A DNA stretch of 64,000 bases from Daphnia pulex. Taxonomy: Eukaryota; Arthropoda; Branchiopoda; Diplostraca; Daphniidae. Below the pieces are notes generated by a model. The model was not told the origin of the DNA, searched no databases, and worked only from the letters and a program-made list of their open reading frames with translations. Positions 47,883 through 60,249 of the stretch are shown piece by piece. Where the stretch lies: the NCBI RefSeq assembly GCF_021134715.1, contig NC_060026.1, positions 15,987,001-16,051,000 on the forward strand, read 5' to 3'. The first letter of the stretch is position 1, and the number at the start of each line of letters is the position of its first letter. Position numbers and translations under genes: made by a program.

Positions 47883-49816
47883 CGTGATCAATTTCACCTG
47901 TTGCTAAAATGCTGCCCACATCACACGCAAATGTCACGTCACTTTTACGCCGACTTTGTCATCCTAACAAGTTATTTCTTTTTCAGGATGTTATTCCCAA
48001 CTCACTTTTACTATACACTCACGTTGTGTAATTTATGGAACTTTTGGGGTTGGTGGGGTTGGGGTGCGACCGGATCGACGGCCGACTGAATTTCAACTGT
48101 CGGGCGGCCATCAACCACACAGCAATTTCTAGAGTCTCAACTTTCGAAAGGGCCTTGAGCATCTTTTAAAAGGGCAACTTGCCATGTCATTCAAATCGGT
48201 TGATATTCTTGGTAATAATTCATCACGTGATCAATTTGATTGATTTTTGATTTATAAATGATTACAAATGTTATTCTCGGTGTGACGTAATAACGGCCTA
48301 CCAAAAAATGTATTAAAGGTCGACAATTTAATCATTTGTGTGGACAGGTTGTTAACATGTAGGCAGTTACAATCGTGCGTGTCGTAAATATCGTTCATTA
48401 TCCGGATAGAATTTCCCCATCACATCCGGTTGACCCGAATGTTTTGTTGTGTTCACGGCCTATCATATTATTGACAATACAAACAACAACCCTCGTCTAT
48501 CATCACGTATAGTCGCAGCGCACGTCATGCAATTGAGAGCACCTCCTCCCTTTATACTGTGTCATACCGAAATGCAACAGTCGAGGCAACAGTGCGGTGG
48601 ATCCGGCCCACGCAACGACCTTTACATCCACACAAATGCCATCGGAAATCGGATTCGTCTATTTAGTATTAAAAAACAAACTACATGTATTTAGACGGGC
48701 GCGTGGAAAAGATGTTTTATTCCGGCGCCAAGTTTGAATTTTCACCTTTTTTTTCTTTTGTTTGTTTCATCCGGTGGATGCGGCTGCTGTTTGACATCGT
48801 CATCCTCTGAAATTGAACTTGTCTGACTGTGTTAAAACTTTTCAACGGCGAGTTATAAGGGCGGATTCCCATTTCCGCGCTGTCGTTGCTGCTGCGCCTA
48901 TTGTGACGTTTCTCCCCCCATCCATCGAACGGGAAAGTTCGTTACCCTGTGCCTTCTTTTCCTTCCGGCGCGTGTCTCGTCTCTTATTCCGTTTCTCTGG
49001 TTTTAATTCATTAAAGTTGAATCTTTTCTTGATTTAGGGGAAAAGTGAGATAATAAGTCGATAGGATCAATTGGGTGCAAAACAAAAAAGGAAAACAAAT
49101 TCATTTTAATGCCTGTCGGCCATTTTCCCTTTTTGTTTTCTCGTTTGTGATTGGTTGCGTCATTTTCTAAAAACAAATTTGCGTGCCCTTCCCAAAAAGT
49201 TTCGCCTTGAATAAAAATGGAAAATTTCGATAAGTTCAGTCCGGTTCAGTCATGTTTTATCTCCAATGTCTAGTGTGTCTTGGGCTCAAGTGATGGAGGA
49301 TTTTTATTATCATCAGGATCATTCTTATATCCCAGCCATAAAAAAATCCTATAATTCCATCACGAACTCAAATCACCAGCTGGCAGTTTAACGACTATAT
49401 TTTTAACTATACATCATCTTTTGTTATTCAAGTAAGACTGTTAATTCATGGCAAGTTTCATCTGATTTTGGCACACGGTTGAATTGTTATTTAAGTCAGG
49501 TGAGACATTGCCCCGACTCGTTTGCATATGCGTCACCGTATTTTCGTTCGTGCAACAACATGTGGCTGCCAGGGATGAAACACACAGATGTCCTAGACAA
49601 CTGCTGTTTCTAGCCTATAATATATCTCCGCCGTAATGACACTTTCACAACTATGTCTGTTGATCATCGTTTTATTAACTGGAACGGCCAGCATTACTCT
49701 GAATCATCGCAGCCGTTTGGCTATTGACTGGCGACACAGTATAGCGTCGTATTCATTCGGTTACCAAAAGTTGAACAGAGTGGAACTATACACAGCAACT
49801 TATTTAGTTTTTAATC
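47883..49816. other. Divergent intergenic region
   Basis: Upstream of both the Ig gene (minus) and the Kunitz gene (plus). No coding region supported. Confidence 0.45.
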
Positions 49817-50338
49817 ATGTTTTTGAATTTGAGTTTGGTGAGATTTCGTATACTAGCCCTTTTATAATATCATTTACTAATTATATGCATTCAACAGGTG
49901 TTGCTATTGTCTACTTGCTTGGTTGTCGCCCAGGAAACCATCACCCAAGGTGATGACGACCCATTTCAAAAATTGGCGACTGAAACTTGTTTAAATTTGA
50001 TTTGATCAGGTAATCGTCCGGATTATTGTTCACTGCCTCCGGTGATGGCGGGCGAGAAGAAATGCAAAGGATACATCAAGAAATGGACGTTCAACGAAAC
50101 GGAAGTGACTTGCGCCTCTTACATTTACGGCGGATGTAACGGCACCAAGAATCTTTTCGAAACGGAAGAAGAATGTCAAGCCACTTGCCGTTCTCCCGTT
50201 GCTCCGCAGAGGAAACAGGCGGATGCGTCAGCTCCGCAAACTTCCGCCAGCGGCCCATCCGTCCATCCGCATCAGTATCTCCTGGCCGTTATCAATTGCC
50301 TTTATTCGTTTTTCTTTCTACTAACCCGATATTTTTAA
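49817..50338 (+). CDS. Single Kunitz-domain protein with hydrophobic tail
   Basis: Exons 49817-49837, 49898-49949, 50010-50338 join to 133 residues. The seven-codon first exon (MFLNLSL) joins VLLLSTCLVVAQE to form a signal peptide; this explains why the hydrophobic start otherwise has no ATG. The Kunitz domain shows the six cysteines (YCSLPPV, KKCKGYIKKW, VTCASYIYGGCNGTKNLF, EECQATC). Spacings after Cys2 are canonical (15, 7, 12, 3) but Cys1-Cys2 is 11 rather than 8, which enlarges the reactive loop. P1 is Lys, so a trypsin-like target is likely. The C-terminus is hydrophobic (YLLAVINCLYSFFFLL), suggesting a membrane or GPI anchor. AATAAA follows at 50397. Confidence 0.85.
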
Positions 50339-50396
50339 TTGGCCAATTAAGCTTTTTAATGATTATAACTGGATTATAATAGCTGCTGACGGAGAG

Positions 50397-50402
50397 AATA
50401 AA
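50397..50402 (+). terminator. Poly(A) signal AATAAA of the Kunitz gene
   Basis: AATAAA 59 bases after the Kunitz stop codon. Confidence 0.6.
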
Positions 50403-50881
50403 CATTTTGGGTAATCAATTCTAAAGTAGAATTCTTGTCGCGACTATTTTTCGATTGCAGCGGGAAAATTGAGGCATTAATACACAGGTTTTATTGGACC
50501 TAACCTATTTTGATCCGATAGATATACAGTGTGTTCTTGTTTTTACTAGCTTTTTTAGGATTTGATTGGATATAATTTGGACACATTAAGTAAAGTGGAT
50601 TATCCGACATTTGCGTCGTCGGTTGTAATGCTGACACGTGATTACCACACGCTCAGATGATTGGTTATCATAAAATTTAGGTTGTGGGATGGGTGACGGT
50701 GACTACATTAGACAGGTATACGTTGCACCCCCCCTCCCCCGTATCAGTAATTTGATCCTCTCTTAAAGTGCTGGGCCAAAGATCTCTGGCCAGCGGTTGA
50801 TGCTTCTTCATTTGAGATTCGATTGTCGTTCGGGACCCAACGTCTTTTAGTTCCTCATCTGACTCGACTTATCACGGGAAA

Positions 50882-52279
50882 ATGCCGTACAGGAGCACCG
50901 AAGTGAAGAGGAGCGGTTGGACGACATCGTCCAAGTATTTTCTATTCGTCTTCCATGTCATCGCTCTGGTAAATAATCGCATCAAATCAATTTAATTCAT
51001 TTTGCATAAAATGAAACATTTTCTTGATTATTAGGTGCTGGGCATCGTCGTGCTGGCGATGGCCATTTACATCCGCGCCGAATGGGATTTGAAACATTAC
51101 ATCATCGAAATGGAAGCCTATTTCTTCTGGACTGGACCCTACATCCTGATGGCCTCTTCCTGCTTCACCATCATCCTGTCCTTCTTCGGTTGCTGGGCCA
51201 CCGTCTACGAGAATCCATTCCTTCTTAGTTTGGTATTTTATTACGATTCATTGCAGTTCTCTCAGGGTTTTTGCGATTGACCGGCTCTCCTGATATACTA
51301 ATAATGTGACCGAGTCCTTTTTATTTTTAAATTTCGGGATTAGTTTCAGTGTAGGTTCTTTTATCTATACTAGGATCAATAAGAAAACTAATAGCGTACG
51401 TGTAGTACCGTTTGAACTCGTTGCTCGTCTTTCAATGGGTTCATATATAATTTCAACAATGACACTCGAAATCGATAAAACATTGAACGTTTGTTACTTA
51501 AGACGGCAGATAATGTTGTGCAATCCCAATTCAAATAAAACCAAAATGCCTGTACGTGAAGTAGATAAAACATCAAAAATATTCAAATTTTGGACTTTTG
51601 ATCGACTGGACGAGATTTCATTTTATTTGTTTTATTGATTTTTTAATCTTTTTCTTTTTCAAGTTTTCGTTGGCGACGGGAGCAACAGCCGCGATTGGAC
51701 TCGGCGGAGCGGCCTATTCGCTGAATCACGGCACCCAAAAATCCAAATTGACTCCGTGGGTCACGGAAAGATTCACCTATTACGTCTTTGAGTCCGACAC
51801 CAACAGTCGATATGCTCGAATCGTTCGAATTATGCAAGAAGAGGTGCCGGATATTTCTTATATTTGACATATAATTCATTCGATCTAAAAGCTGACATTT
51901 TAAAAATGGCTTTATTATAGTTGGGATGTTGCGGAGGTAGCGGGTGGCAGGACTACGCCCATCACAACATGGAGATCCCGTACGAGTGTCGCAATCAAGT
52001 CACCGGCAACATGTACGTTTACGGTTGCGGCATCATTTTCGCCGATTATGTCGAACCTCTGATTGGTTGGATGAGCGGCCTTGCCCTCCTTCTCGTCGTC
52101 CTACAGGTCTATTACACAGTTTGATTAAATCAGCGGTTAAATCAATTCACGTTATACTATTTTGATAGATTTTCGCCATAGTGGCCGCTCTGATTCTCCG
52201 CCGCAACGTCAAAATTGAAGACAAATTGATGAGCAGTCACAGCAAACCGGCCAGTTACACGGCAGTCAGGGCTCGATAA
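50882..52279 (+). CDS. Tetraspanin
   Basis: Exons 50882-50968, 51035-51232, 51664-51843, 51921-52106, 52169-52279, all phase 0, give 253 residues. Four membrane segments: FLFVFHVIALVLGIVVLAM (about 21-40), LMASSCFTIILSFFGCW (65-85), a segment at the start of exon 3 (SLATGATAAIGL), and WMSGLALLLVVLQIFAIVAA (200-220). The large extracellular loop has the diagnostic CCGG, a further ECRNQ cysteine and YGC, so four loop cysteines. The first intron-proximal residues SSKYFLFVFH are typical. Tetraspanins organise membrane microdomains; the partner is unknown. Intron 2 (431 bases) is unusually long for this gene. Confidence 0.93.
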
Positions 52280-52711
52280 TTCATAATTTCTGACATCAAT
52301 CAAATTTAATTCATTCATTTCATATTTAATCTGTGTGTACGATCACGAATTTTTGTTCTACTTATACTCTGCTTTTTCTCGATTGTCAAAATTTCAAATT
52401 GAACATGAAGCAATTTGGTTGGAAATGATAAAAAACGAGTTGTCAATGTCATTTCAATTTACGGTTTTTCGGCTGCTGCTGCTGTGCGACAATCAGTCAA
52501 CAGTCAGATTTATCCATCTGACCGCAGTTTCCTTGTTATGAAATGAATATCCGTTGTGAAGTGAAACTGCTGCATTTCCGCTTGATTCAAACTCCCCACC
52601 CGAAACATTTGCTGAGAAAAGACAAAAAGGTCGTTCAGTTGCATTCAGTCAAAGTCCGACCTTTGGATTCTCCTAAGGTGATTGCGTACGTCAATCTGTG
52701 ATTGAACCATC
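52280..52711. other. Intergenic, promoter region of the receptor kinase
   Basis: No coding region supported. Any promoter of the receptor kinase lies here, but I see no clear TATA box. Confidence 0.4.
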
Positions 52712-55700
52712 ATGTTGGTCAACAGCGCCGTTGGCACTATTATCTTTGCCCTGCTGACGTCATTCACCTGTCAAGGTATTATTACAAACTTAAACCAAAA
52801 GACAAGACATCAAACATAAATCCCCTGTCGACAGATGATTATAGTTTTATCACCGATCAAAAAATATATGTTGAAATTTCTTGCGTCTTTTAGGTCAACA
52901 GGTCGAGCGGGAATTGTTGGTCAAATCTGGCGAGGATTTCATCCGCACTTGCACCGTGTCCATGACCAGCGGATTAAACGTCACCTGCACTCTGCCCAGC
53001 AGCGGTGGGAGTCCCACAGACACGGCGACACATCGACAAAATGAAGCCGCACTATTTTTACGCAAAGTATATATTCTAGTGCAAACAATCAAATATGAAT
53101 GAATCACTTAAATATTAAATATCAATTCAATTCCCTTTTTTTGAATGGAAGTTGAGCAATTTGAAAGATCGGCTGACGATGACGTACCATTCAGACCCGA
53201 TTCTTCAAGTGATAACGGCCACCATGACTATCCGCAACGCCAGTTATCTCGACACCGGATATTACGGATGTCGGCTCAACAATTCCGCCAGCAAATTCGA
53301 CGAGACTTACATATTCGTTCATCCTTCCAACATTTCCCGTCTGACTTTTAAAGACAATTATTATTATTAAATTTCATCAATTCTTAGTTTTTGATTTTAA
53401 TTTAGAATTGGACGGTGAAACGAGTGTCAGTGTCGACGATCTTTTACTCCCAACTTTGGACGTGTACGTTTTTGAAGAAGGAAAAACAAATCAATTTCAT
53501 CTACCTTTTAAACCGACTCATCCTGACGTCCAACTTTACTTGTCCAGGAGAAATAACAAACAGCACTGGATCGAGGTTTCAAAAATATTAAAACTCAGTT
53601 ACACCAAATAGTAATATGCCTATTACTCACGTATTGATGAAATGAATTTAGTTTTTCTCGTCCGTGTACAACGGAAGCGAACATGATATTTGGACTTGGA
53701 ACAAACACGAAGGATTGACGACTACTGGAGCCAAATTGAGTCAAACCAAAGGCGTTTATTGGTGCGATGCGACTCTTAACGGACGGACCACAACTCGCTA
53801 CTTCCGCATTTTTGTCACGTCCAACGCCGAGGATCACAGTCCATTGAATCAATATCGTCCACACATCAAGAATGCAGTCGAATACCTGATTTTCCCGTCT
53901 GGCAGTTCGTTCGTATTGAAATGCCACATCGGGATCGACGAATCACGCAATTACAACATTACCTGGATGGTGCCCAAGCCACTTCAACATCAAAATTATT
54001 CCGTCGTTTGGGAAACTTCCGAGAATCAGCGTTCGGCCACTCTCAAAGTCTCAGACATTCGATTTCTCTACACGGGAAATTACACCTGTCATCGCAGCGA
54101 TGCCCATCATTTGTTCGCTAATCAATATATTTTCGTCTCTGGTAAAAGTACAAGTATATCTTTTTTTAAATTAAGGTTTGTATTCATCGCTAGATGGCTC
54201 TGCATTCTCTTGTTATTTTTGAACTCTAAACTTGTCTGCTATTCGACTGCCACTCGACTTTTCTTTCTATAAATCGTCGGCGTTTATTATAACAGCTCAA
54301 TCAATCAAATAACACTTTTTGAAATCCTATAGATCCAGAGAATTTGCTTTTGCCGATCGATCGATCCTTCATATTCAACGAGACACAAAGGGCAGTCATT
54401 CCGTGTCGCCCTACTCATCCCGACGTCTTAGTTTCCCTTAAAATAGAAGGGACATCCGGTCGCGGCAAGGAAAATATTGTAAGAATTTAGACATTTTTAT
54501 TGAGAATTATGTTTATTGTGTATCATTCCTAATAACACTTCATATTTAGACACTGTACCCGTTGGACGATGACAGGGGTAGAAGTGGTGATTGGTTGTAC
54601 AGCAAGTTTCAAGGCTTCCAAACAAAAAAGAATGCCAGCAGGGCCACTGCAGGTCGGAATTACCTTTGCAAGGGCTCCAGGTTTGGAAAGGAAATCAATC
54701 GTTTCATTGACATTGTTGTTGCAGGTCAGTGATTGTAGTTCTATCAAACCATTACCAATCATTCAACATTGATTTTCTTGATTTCTAGATATCGAATTAT
54801 ATGTGATTGGTGATCCTAGTAATCAGGCTGCTATTGTGCATGGTGATGATGTAACTCTCAAATGTGATACATATCAAGGCCATTCCTTCATCATTTGGCA
54901 CCCTCAAACTGGTCAAAGCCAAACGATCGAAATGGATTCTCATGAGTATCCAGCCGGTATTAACTGATTGGAGAAGTTTACCCTACTAAATCAATAATAA
55001 AAATTTGACTTATTTATAAGGGATTTCAAACGTTTATCAAATACCAAGTAGAGTGCAGAGATTACAACCACGGGTATACGCCACCGAACTGAGATGGGAG
55101 CGTATCAACAATTTGGCCACTGGTTTCTATGAGTGTCGCTATAACGACAGCTCGAGACGTAATGTAGCCGTTCAATTTTACCACATGATTGTGCAAGAAG
55201 CACGGGCTCCACGCCTAGCATCCAAGCAATTGAACAAAAAGAAGAAAGATAAAATTTTCGTCATGGTTAAAGAAGGAAAGGACGCCAAACTTGAGTGTCA
55301 TTTGGAGGAAGGTGCCCCTTTACCTACGGTCGCCTGGTTTAAGGTAAACAAAGATGAATTTGCCTTGATGAAACTGAAACTTACAAAGTTGGATTCTATT
55401 CAGTACAACGTCCTCCTTGATAAAATGACACCAGAAAATGGATTGACGTTCAACGAAACAAAAATTAACGGGACGTTTCATTTTTATCTGCATTTGTCGA
55501 ATATGGAAATGATAAACCAGGGCGAATACACTTGCCATTTCGAGAACAGACTGGGTTCCGACAACCAGACATTTCATGTCAATATCGAAGACAACGAAAG
55601 CGATGGGTAAATCTAATGATATAATTTAAAACCTAATCTAATCCTCTAATTATGTTATTATATTTTAAATTTAGAGCCACAATGGCCGTCATTGTGGTTC

Positions 55701-57675
55701 TCATTATAATTATCATTCTCCTCATGATGGTGGCCAGGTTTTTCTACGTCCGTTTCTCGGTATTAGTTACAAAATTTACACATAGTATAAAAAGTTCACA
55801 TTTCATTTTACATTTCTTTTCATTGCTTTTGACAGAGCCATAGAGCCCGTAACGCGGCCGACATTGCCAAAGTGTTGGGGCCTCTACTAGCCGGCAATCC
55901 CGAACGGCTCAATCGAAAATTGCCTTTGGATGGCCAGTCTGAGTTATTACCTTATGATAACAGTTGGGAATTTTCTCGCGAACGTCTCAAAATTGGCAAG
56001 TCAAAATTAAATTGAATTGCTCGTGCATTTAATTTATTAATGAGTTAATTATCGAAATAGGCAAACAACTGGGCGCGGGTTGTTTCGGGAGGGTTTTAAA
56101 AGGACAAGCGGAAGGAATAATTCCAGGTGAAGAGCTGAAAACTGAAACAGTGGCCATCAAAATGGTCCGCTCCTACGCCGATTTGAGCGCTCTGGCCAGT
56201 CTCGTGTCTGAGCTCAAAATCCTCATTCATCTCGGCTCGCATTTGAACATCGTCAACTTGTTAGGAGCCTGCACTGACGTCGCCAATGGTTTAAATTTTA
56301 ATTATTTGATCCCGGTCCATTTTAAATCAATTTCCTTTTGTCTTTTTCGAAAGGCGATTTCCTCGTTATCGTCGAGTATTGCCATTTCGGCAATCTGCTC
56401 AACCATCTGCTGGCCAATCGACACTGTTACATGGATCAAGTCAATGAAAATGGAGAGTTGGCACAATTAGATTCCTTCCAAGATGTGTCCAGGTATTTTA
56501 TTCATTCAATTGATAACATATTTATTGAACTGTACAATTATTGGTCATCCAAACTTGCAATAGTGGCAATGGTGATTACTTGTACATGGGCAGTCCTGCT
56601 CTTGCCCCCGCCCCTATTCCAGCGAAATCTGAACGGAAGCGAAGTCGCAAGGAAACCCGCGAAACGGATTATCTCGCCATGTTGTTAACTAATCATGGTA
56701 AAATGAAAATTATTATTTAATTTTCATTCGAAATTTCAATAAAACTTTTTCCCAGGTTCAGTGTCGTTTAGTCGGACACCACAAAGCCAACCAAACGACG
56801 TTGAATGTACCGATGACCAGACGAATCATCCGTTTTCCACTCGCGATTTGACCTGTTGGGCATTCCAAATCGCTCGAGGCATGGACTACTTGTCGGGAAG
56901 AAACGTTAGTTTGCCACTTTGATTATCAAAGTTGGTTTCCTTTATTCACTTATTTGATTTTTGTAGGTGATTCACGGGGATCTGGCAGCCCGTAATGTTT
57001 TATTGGCAACCAACGGGGTTGTCAAAATCGCCGATTTCGGACTGTCACGCAAAGTCTACCAGGACAGCAATTACAAAAAGAAGGGAGAAGTAAGTGACAC
57101 TGCTGTCTTTTCTAAAAAACCATTATTTATTTATGTATTCCAACGGTTAATGTATAGGGAATGCTTCCGGTGAAATGGATGGCTATTGAATCTCTGACGG
57201 ATCGGATCTATTCCAGCCAATCTGACGTCTGGGCTTTTGGGATCACCATGTGGGAAATGTTCTCCTTGGGCAAAGCTCCTTATCCAGGTAATACTTTCGA
57301 TTCGCCGAGTGATTTTAACGAAATCTAATTTCAGTGACATATTTTCTAGATATGGAAGACATCGGTGGATTGATTCAGCACTTGGAGGGCGGAGGTCGCA
57401 TGGAAATGCCTCGAAATGCTCCAAATGGTGTGGCTGAAATCATTTCAAGGTGCTGGAAAGCGGATCCGAATGTAAGGCCGACATTTGCTCAATTGGAGCA
57501 CATGCTAGGCGATTTTGTGGAAGAATCAATCAGGACCAATTACGTCGAAATGAATGAGCCCTACAGTCGTCGCAATGCCGAGAGGTTTGGTAACCTCGTT
57601 GATGAGTTCATGTCCCAAGAGTCATCTACCAGTCAACAGCCAACTACTGGCTACGTCAACGTCCAGGAGGTTTAA
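52712..57675 (+). CDS. Pvr: Receptor tyrosine kinase of the PDGF/VEGF receptor (Pvr) type
   Basis: Eighteen exons: 52712-52775, 52894-53066, 53152-53338, 53406-53575, 53652-54141, 54333-54478, 54550-54724, 54789-54956, 55021-55606, 55675-55759, 55836-55995, 56061-56288, 56354-56492, 56564-56697, 56756-56904, 56967-57089, 57158-57287, 57350-57675. Phases join to 1210 residues: signal peptide, several Ig-like domains (YYGCRL, YWCDAT, NYTCHR, YECRYN, YTCHFE), one membrane helix at about 723-742, then a kinase split by an insert of about 90 residues. Kinase marks: [27 protein letters not shown] (HGD, as in VEGFR/Pvr, about 1021-1023), [22 protein letters not shown]. The tail has YVEM (PI3K-type) and YVNV (Grb2-type) docking motifs. 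Intron 11 begins with GC (55996). Exon 3 uses a weak GTCTGA donor. Confidence 0.92.
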
Positions 57676-58195
57676 GGGGCCTGACTTATTCGTTCTTTTT
57701 AAAAACAAATTCCGCTTCTTTCTTATCTCAAATTATGTTCCGTGACTTTTTTTAGCTTTTAATCTTTACAACAAATTATGGAATCAAAGCAAATACAGAA
57801 AATTGAAACAAAATTATGTTGATTTCATCTTTATTCAAAGAAATGTGAATGATGACAGTATATTGCCCTATTGTGTACAAACACGAACACACACGAACAG
57901 CGCACTTTGGTTTTTATTCAAATTCAAACAGTAATAATAATCTGCAATGTTGCAAAAAAACGAAATTATCCACACCGCAAAATCAAAGTTACGTGCAAAT
58001 AGAAGGGAAAAAAACTAATTTACCGGCAAAATATTTTTTTAAATGAAGGGTAAGAGGGTACTAAGGTACTTTCATTAAGCGAAGGCCGTCGCCGTATTTA
58101 AACGCCAGCGCGTAAGCAGTTCAGCACCAAAGGGGATTCCCCATTGATTATTTGGTTTTGGATTGGCGAAAGTTTGAATCTTTCCAACATAGGCC
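57676..58195. other. 3' flank, gene-free
   Basis: AT-rich 3' flank of the receptor kinase; no gene seen. Confidence 0.4.
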
Positions 58196-58900
58196 CATGC
58201 ATGGATGTCTGACTTGAATTAGTTCAATGCTCCCCGATCCTTTCTCCAAGATTTGCGGTCTGACGTACGGAATTGGAGCGCTAATTGAACATACGGCGAA
58301 ACTTGTCAGTACATCCAGCTTTGACAAGGCATCGTTCTACGACTGCAGAGGTTCAACGTATCCAGCTGTTTGTATAAACAGTAAGAAATTAGGCATCTCG
58401 TCCCGACCTTACGTCTACGCTAGATTGTAATAACTACGTACCAGCGACTGACAAGATTTCTTTAACAACTGAACTTTGTTGTTCCTCATAATCGTGGCGC
58501 ACTCTCAAGTAAGTTTCGTTGACTTCTTCCAAGGCAGAGTTCCGGAATCGAACGTCATCTTTATTACTATCAATTGCATGGTAATTGCGTTGTTGCGAAG
58601 ATTCTTTCATTTTAGATTTTAGGGTGACCCGGAAATAATAGCCGTTCTGTGCGTTGCTGCCCAATTTGACGCTCTTGGAAGTCTCCAGCTTGAGATGGGA
58701 TGCAGCTCGGGAGAGGACCTTTTCAGTTCTCGAGCCGCAATCATCTAGTTCTATTTTGAGCTCTAATAGCGGGCCGAATTAAGTCATTAACTTCATGATT
58801 CGCCTGGAACACGCGCATGCTGCAAATGTGTGTATACCTCCTAATTGGTCTTCAAAGTCTGCTTTGACGATAAATTCGCCTTGATCTGCTTGATTGAGGT
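58196..58900 (-). pseudogene. MSH2 (MutS homologue 2) partial pseudogene
   Basis: Three exon remnants on the minus strand: 58839-58900 (about), 58442-58762 and about 58196-58365. They read DQGEFIVKADFEDQL, then SNAQNGYYFRVTLKSKM, EVNETYLRVRHDYEEQQSSV and VKEILSVAG, then GYVEPLQS-stop-NDALSKLD, SAPIPYVRPQILEKG and ELIQVRHPC. This is the middle (lever/clamp) part of the mismatch-repair protein MSH2. There is an in-frame TAG at 58337-58339 where MSH2 has a residue, and homology stops abruptly after RHPCM at about 58196. Introns are kept, so it arose by segmental duplication, not retroposition. Neither the N-terminal nor the ATPase part is in the window. A working copy should exist elsewhere. Confidence 0.85.
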
Positions 58901-59208
58901 CTATATAGTTATATATAGTTGCCTCCACAGTGGCGGTTTGCTACTTAAAAACGGGTACTGGCTTGTGAAACGGCATCCCCTTTCAGGCCACTATATTGGC
59001 GCTCTTTCAGGTCACGGAAAAAAAACCCGTGCCTCAAGCCCTCATCAACCCTCAGCAATCACTCTGTCGTCCGAGTAATTTACAGTAGCCACATTACAAA
59101 GTTCTAATTGAATTTTTTCTTTTTCTTAGAATCTCGTAAAACTTCATCATTTCCCCTTTGTTCTTGAGAACTTTTGAAAATGCTCGCCTCTGTGTATTCG
59201 TCTAGCTA
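58901..59208. other. Intergenic between MSH2 remnant and transposase remnant
   Basis: No coding or repeat signal I can support. Confidence 0.35.
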
Positions 59209-59460
59209 TTGACAGTATTCAGTATTTTTATGTCTGGAAGAAAGAGTACAGACTATGAGAAGGTTTTCAAATTTTTTTTACAAATTCTTCACGATTCCAG
59301 AGTTAAGGAAATAGTATCAGACTTTGAAAAGGCATTGTGGAAATGCGTAAAAAAATTCAACTTCAACCCAATGTTGAAAACCTTTAAAAATGTATAAAGC
59401 ATTTTGGATGTGCTTTTCATTTCACCCAAGCCATCGATGGAAAAACCCAAGATTTAGGCC
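59209..59460 (+). mobile_element. MULE-type transposase remnant (DNA transposon)
   Basis: Frame from 59209 reads FSIFMSGRKSTDYEKVFKFF and EIVSDFEKALWKCVKKF, matching the middle of MULE transposases (the DFE acid and following helix). The match continues one frame over from 59397: KHFGCAFHFTQAIDGKTQDL, the GCxFH block. A frameshift therefore lies between them (about 59380-59397). Neither ends nor inverted repeats could be set, and the downstream part passes into a different repeat, so it is a dead fragment. Confidence 0.75.
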
Positions 59461-60015
59461 TCGTAATTCCGTTCCATTTACCCATTTCTATCTAAAAATT
59501 TTCCCAATTTTCCCGATGTCCCATCAACTGAACCAGAGGAAAAAGAATCGGCAACCCCTTGCTTCTCTCTCACACTGTTTAGATTATGAGACTCTTATAT
59601 GCCCGCATTAGCGAACAGACTTACAGGCCGTTGGCCTAACCTTACCAACAGTTGTTTGCACACACGTACAATTTGTTAATTTTAACAAACTGTACGGACA
59701 AGCAATTACTCACTTTCCGTAGTTATATATAATAAAACCCCATATATAGACCCCCCCCCCCTTTAAACACATCCGTCTTGCATCCCAATTCCAAACTTCT
59801 TATATGTTTTTTCTTGTCGATTCATTTGTGCTGATTGTGATTTGACTAAATTATTTGATTGACGTCGTGACTTCCTTTCATCGTGACATTGTTTCATCGT
59901 GCCACCTTTTCATCTTGCCATCGCCTCGTTGTTTCATCGTGCCATCGTTCGATCGCAACATCGTCATCACCATCGTCGCGGTCAAATTGAAAAACCAATG
60001 AGTAACTTTACTGAT

Positions 60016-60063
60016 GGGCAATCAGCGTACAGCCTCATTAAAACGCTGTACGCTGATTGGCCC
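60016..60063. repeat. Strong hairpin, 17-18 base stem
   Basis: GGGCAATCAGCGTACAGC at 60016-60033 pairs with GCTGTACGCTGATTGGCCC at 60045-60063 (one unpaired base), leaving an 11-base loop. Confidence 0.7.
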
Positions 60064-60249
60064 TATTTGATACAAAATTGATTTCCAGACCTGGAAACGC
60101 AGGATGTCCAACTGCTCCATTTGAAAATTAACTTAACGGGAAGTTATGAGTTTGCTCGCACGTACAATTTGTTAATTGTAACAAACTGTACGGGCAACCA
60201 AGTACTCACTTACCATTAAGTTATATATATAAAACCCCATATATAGACC

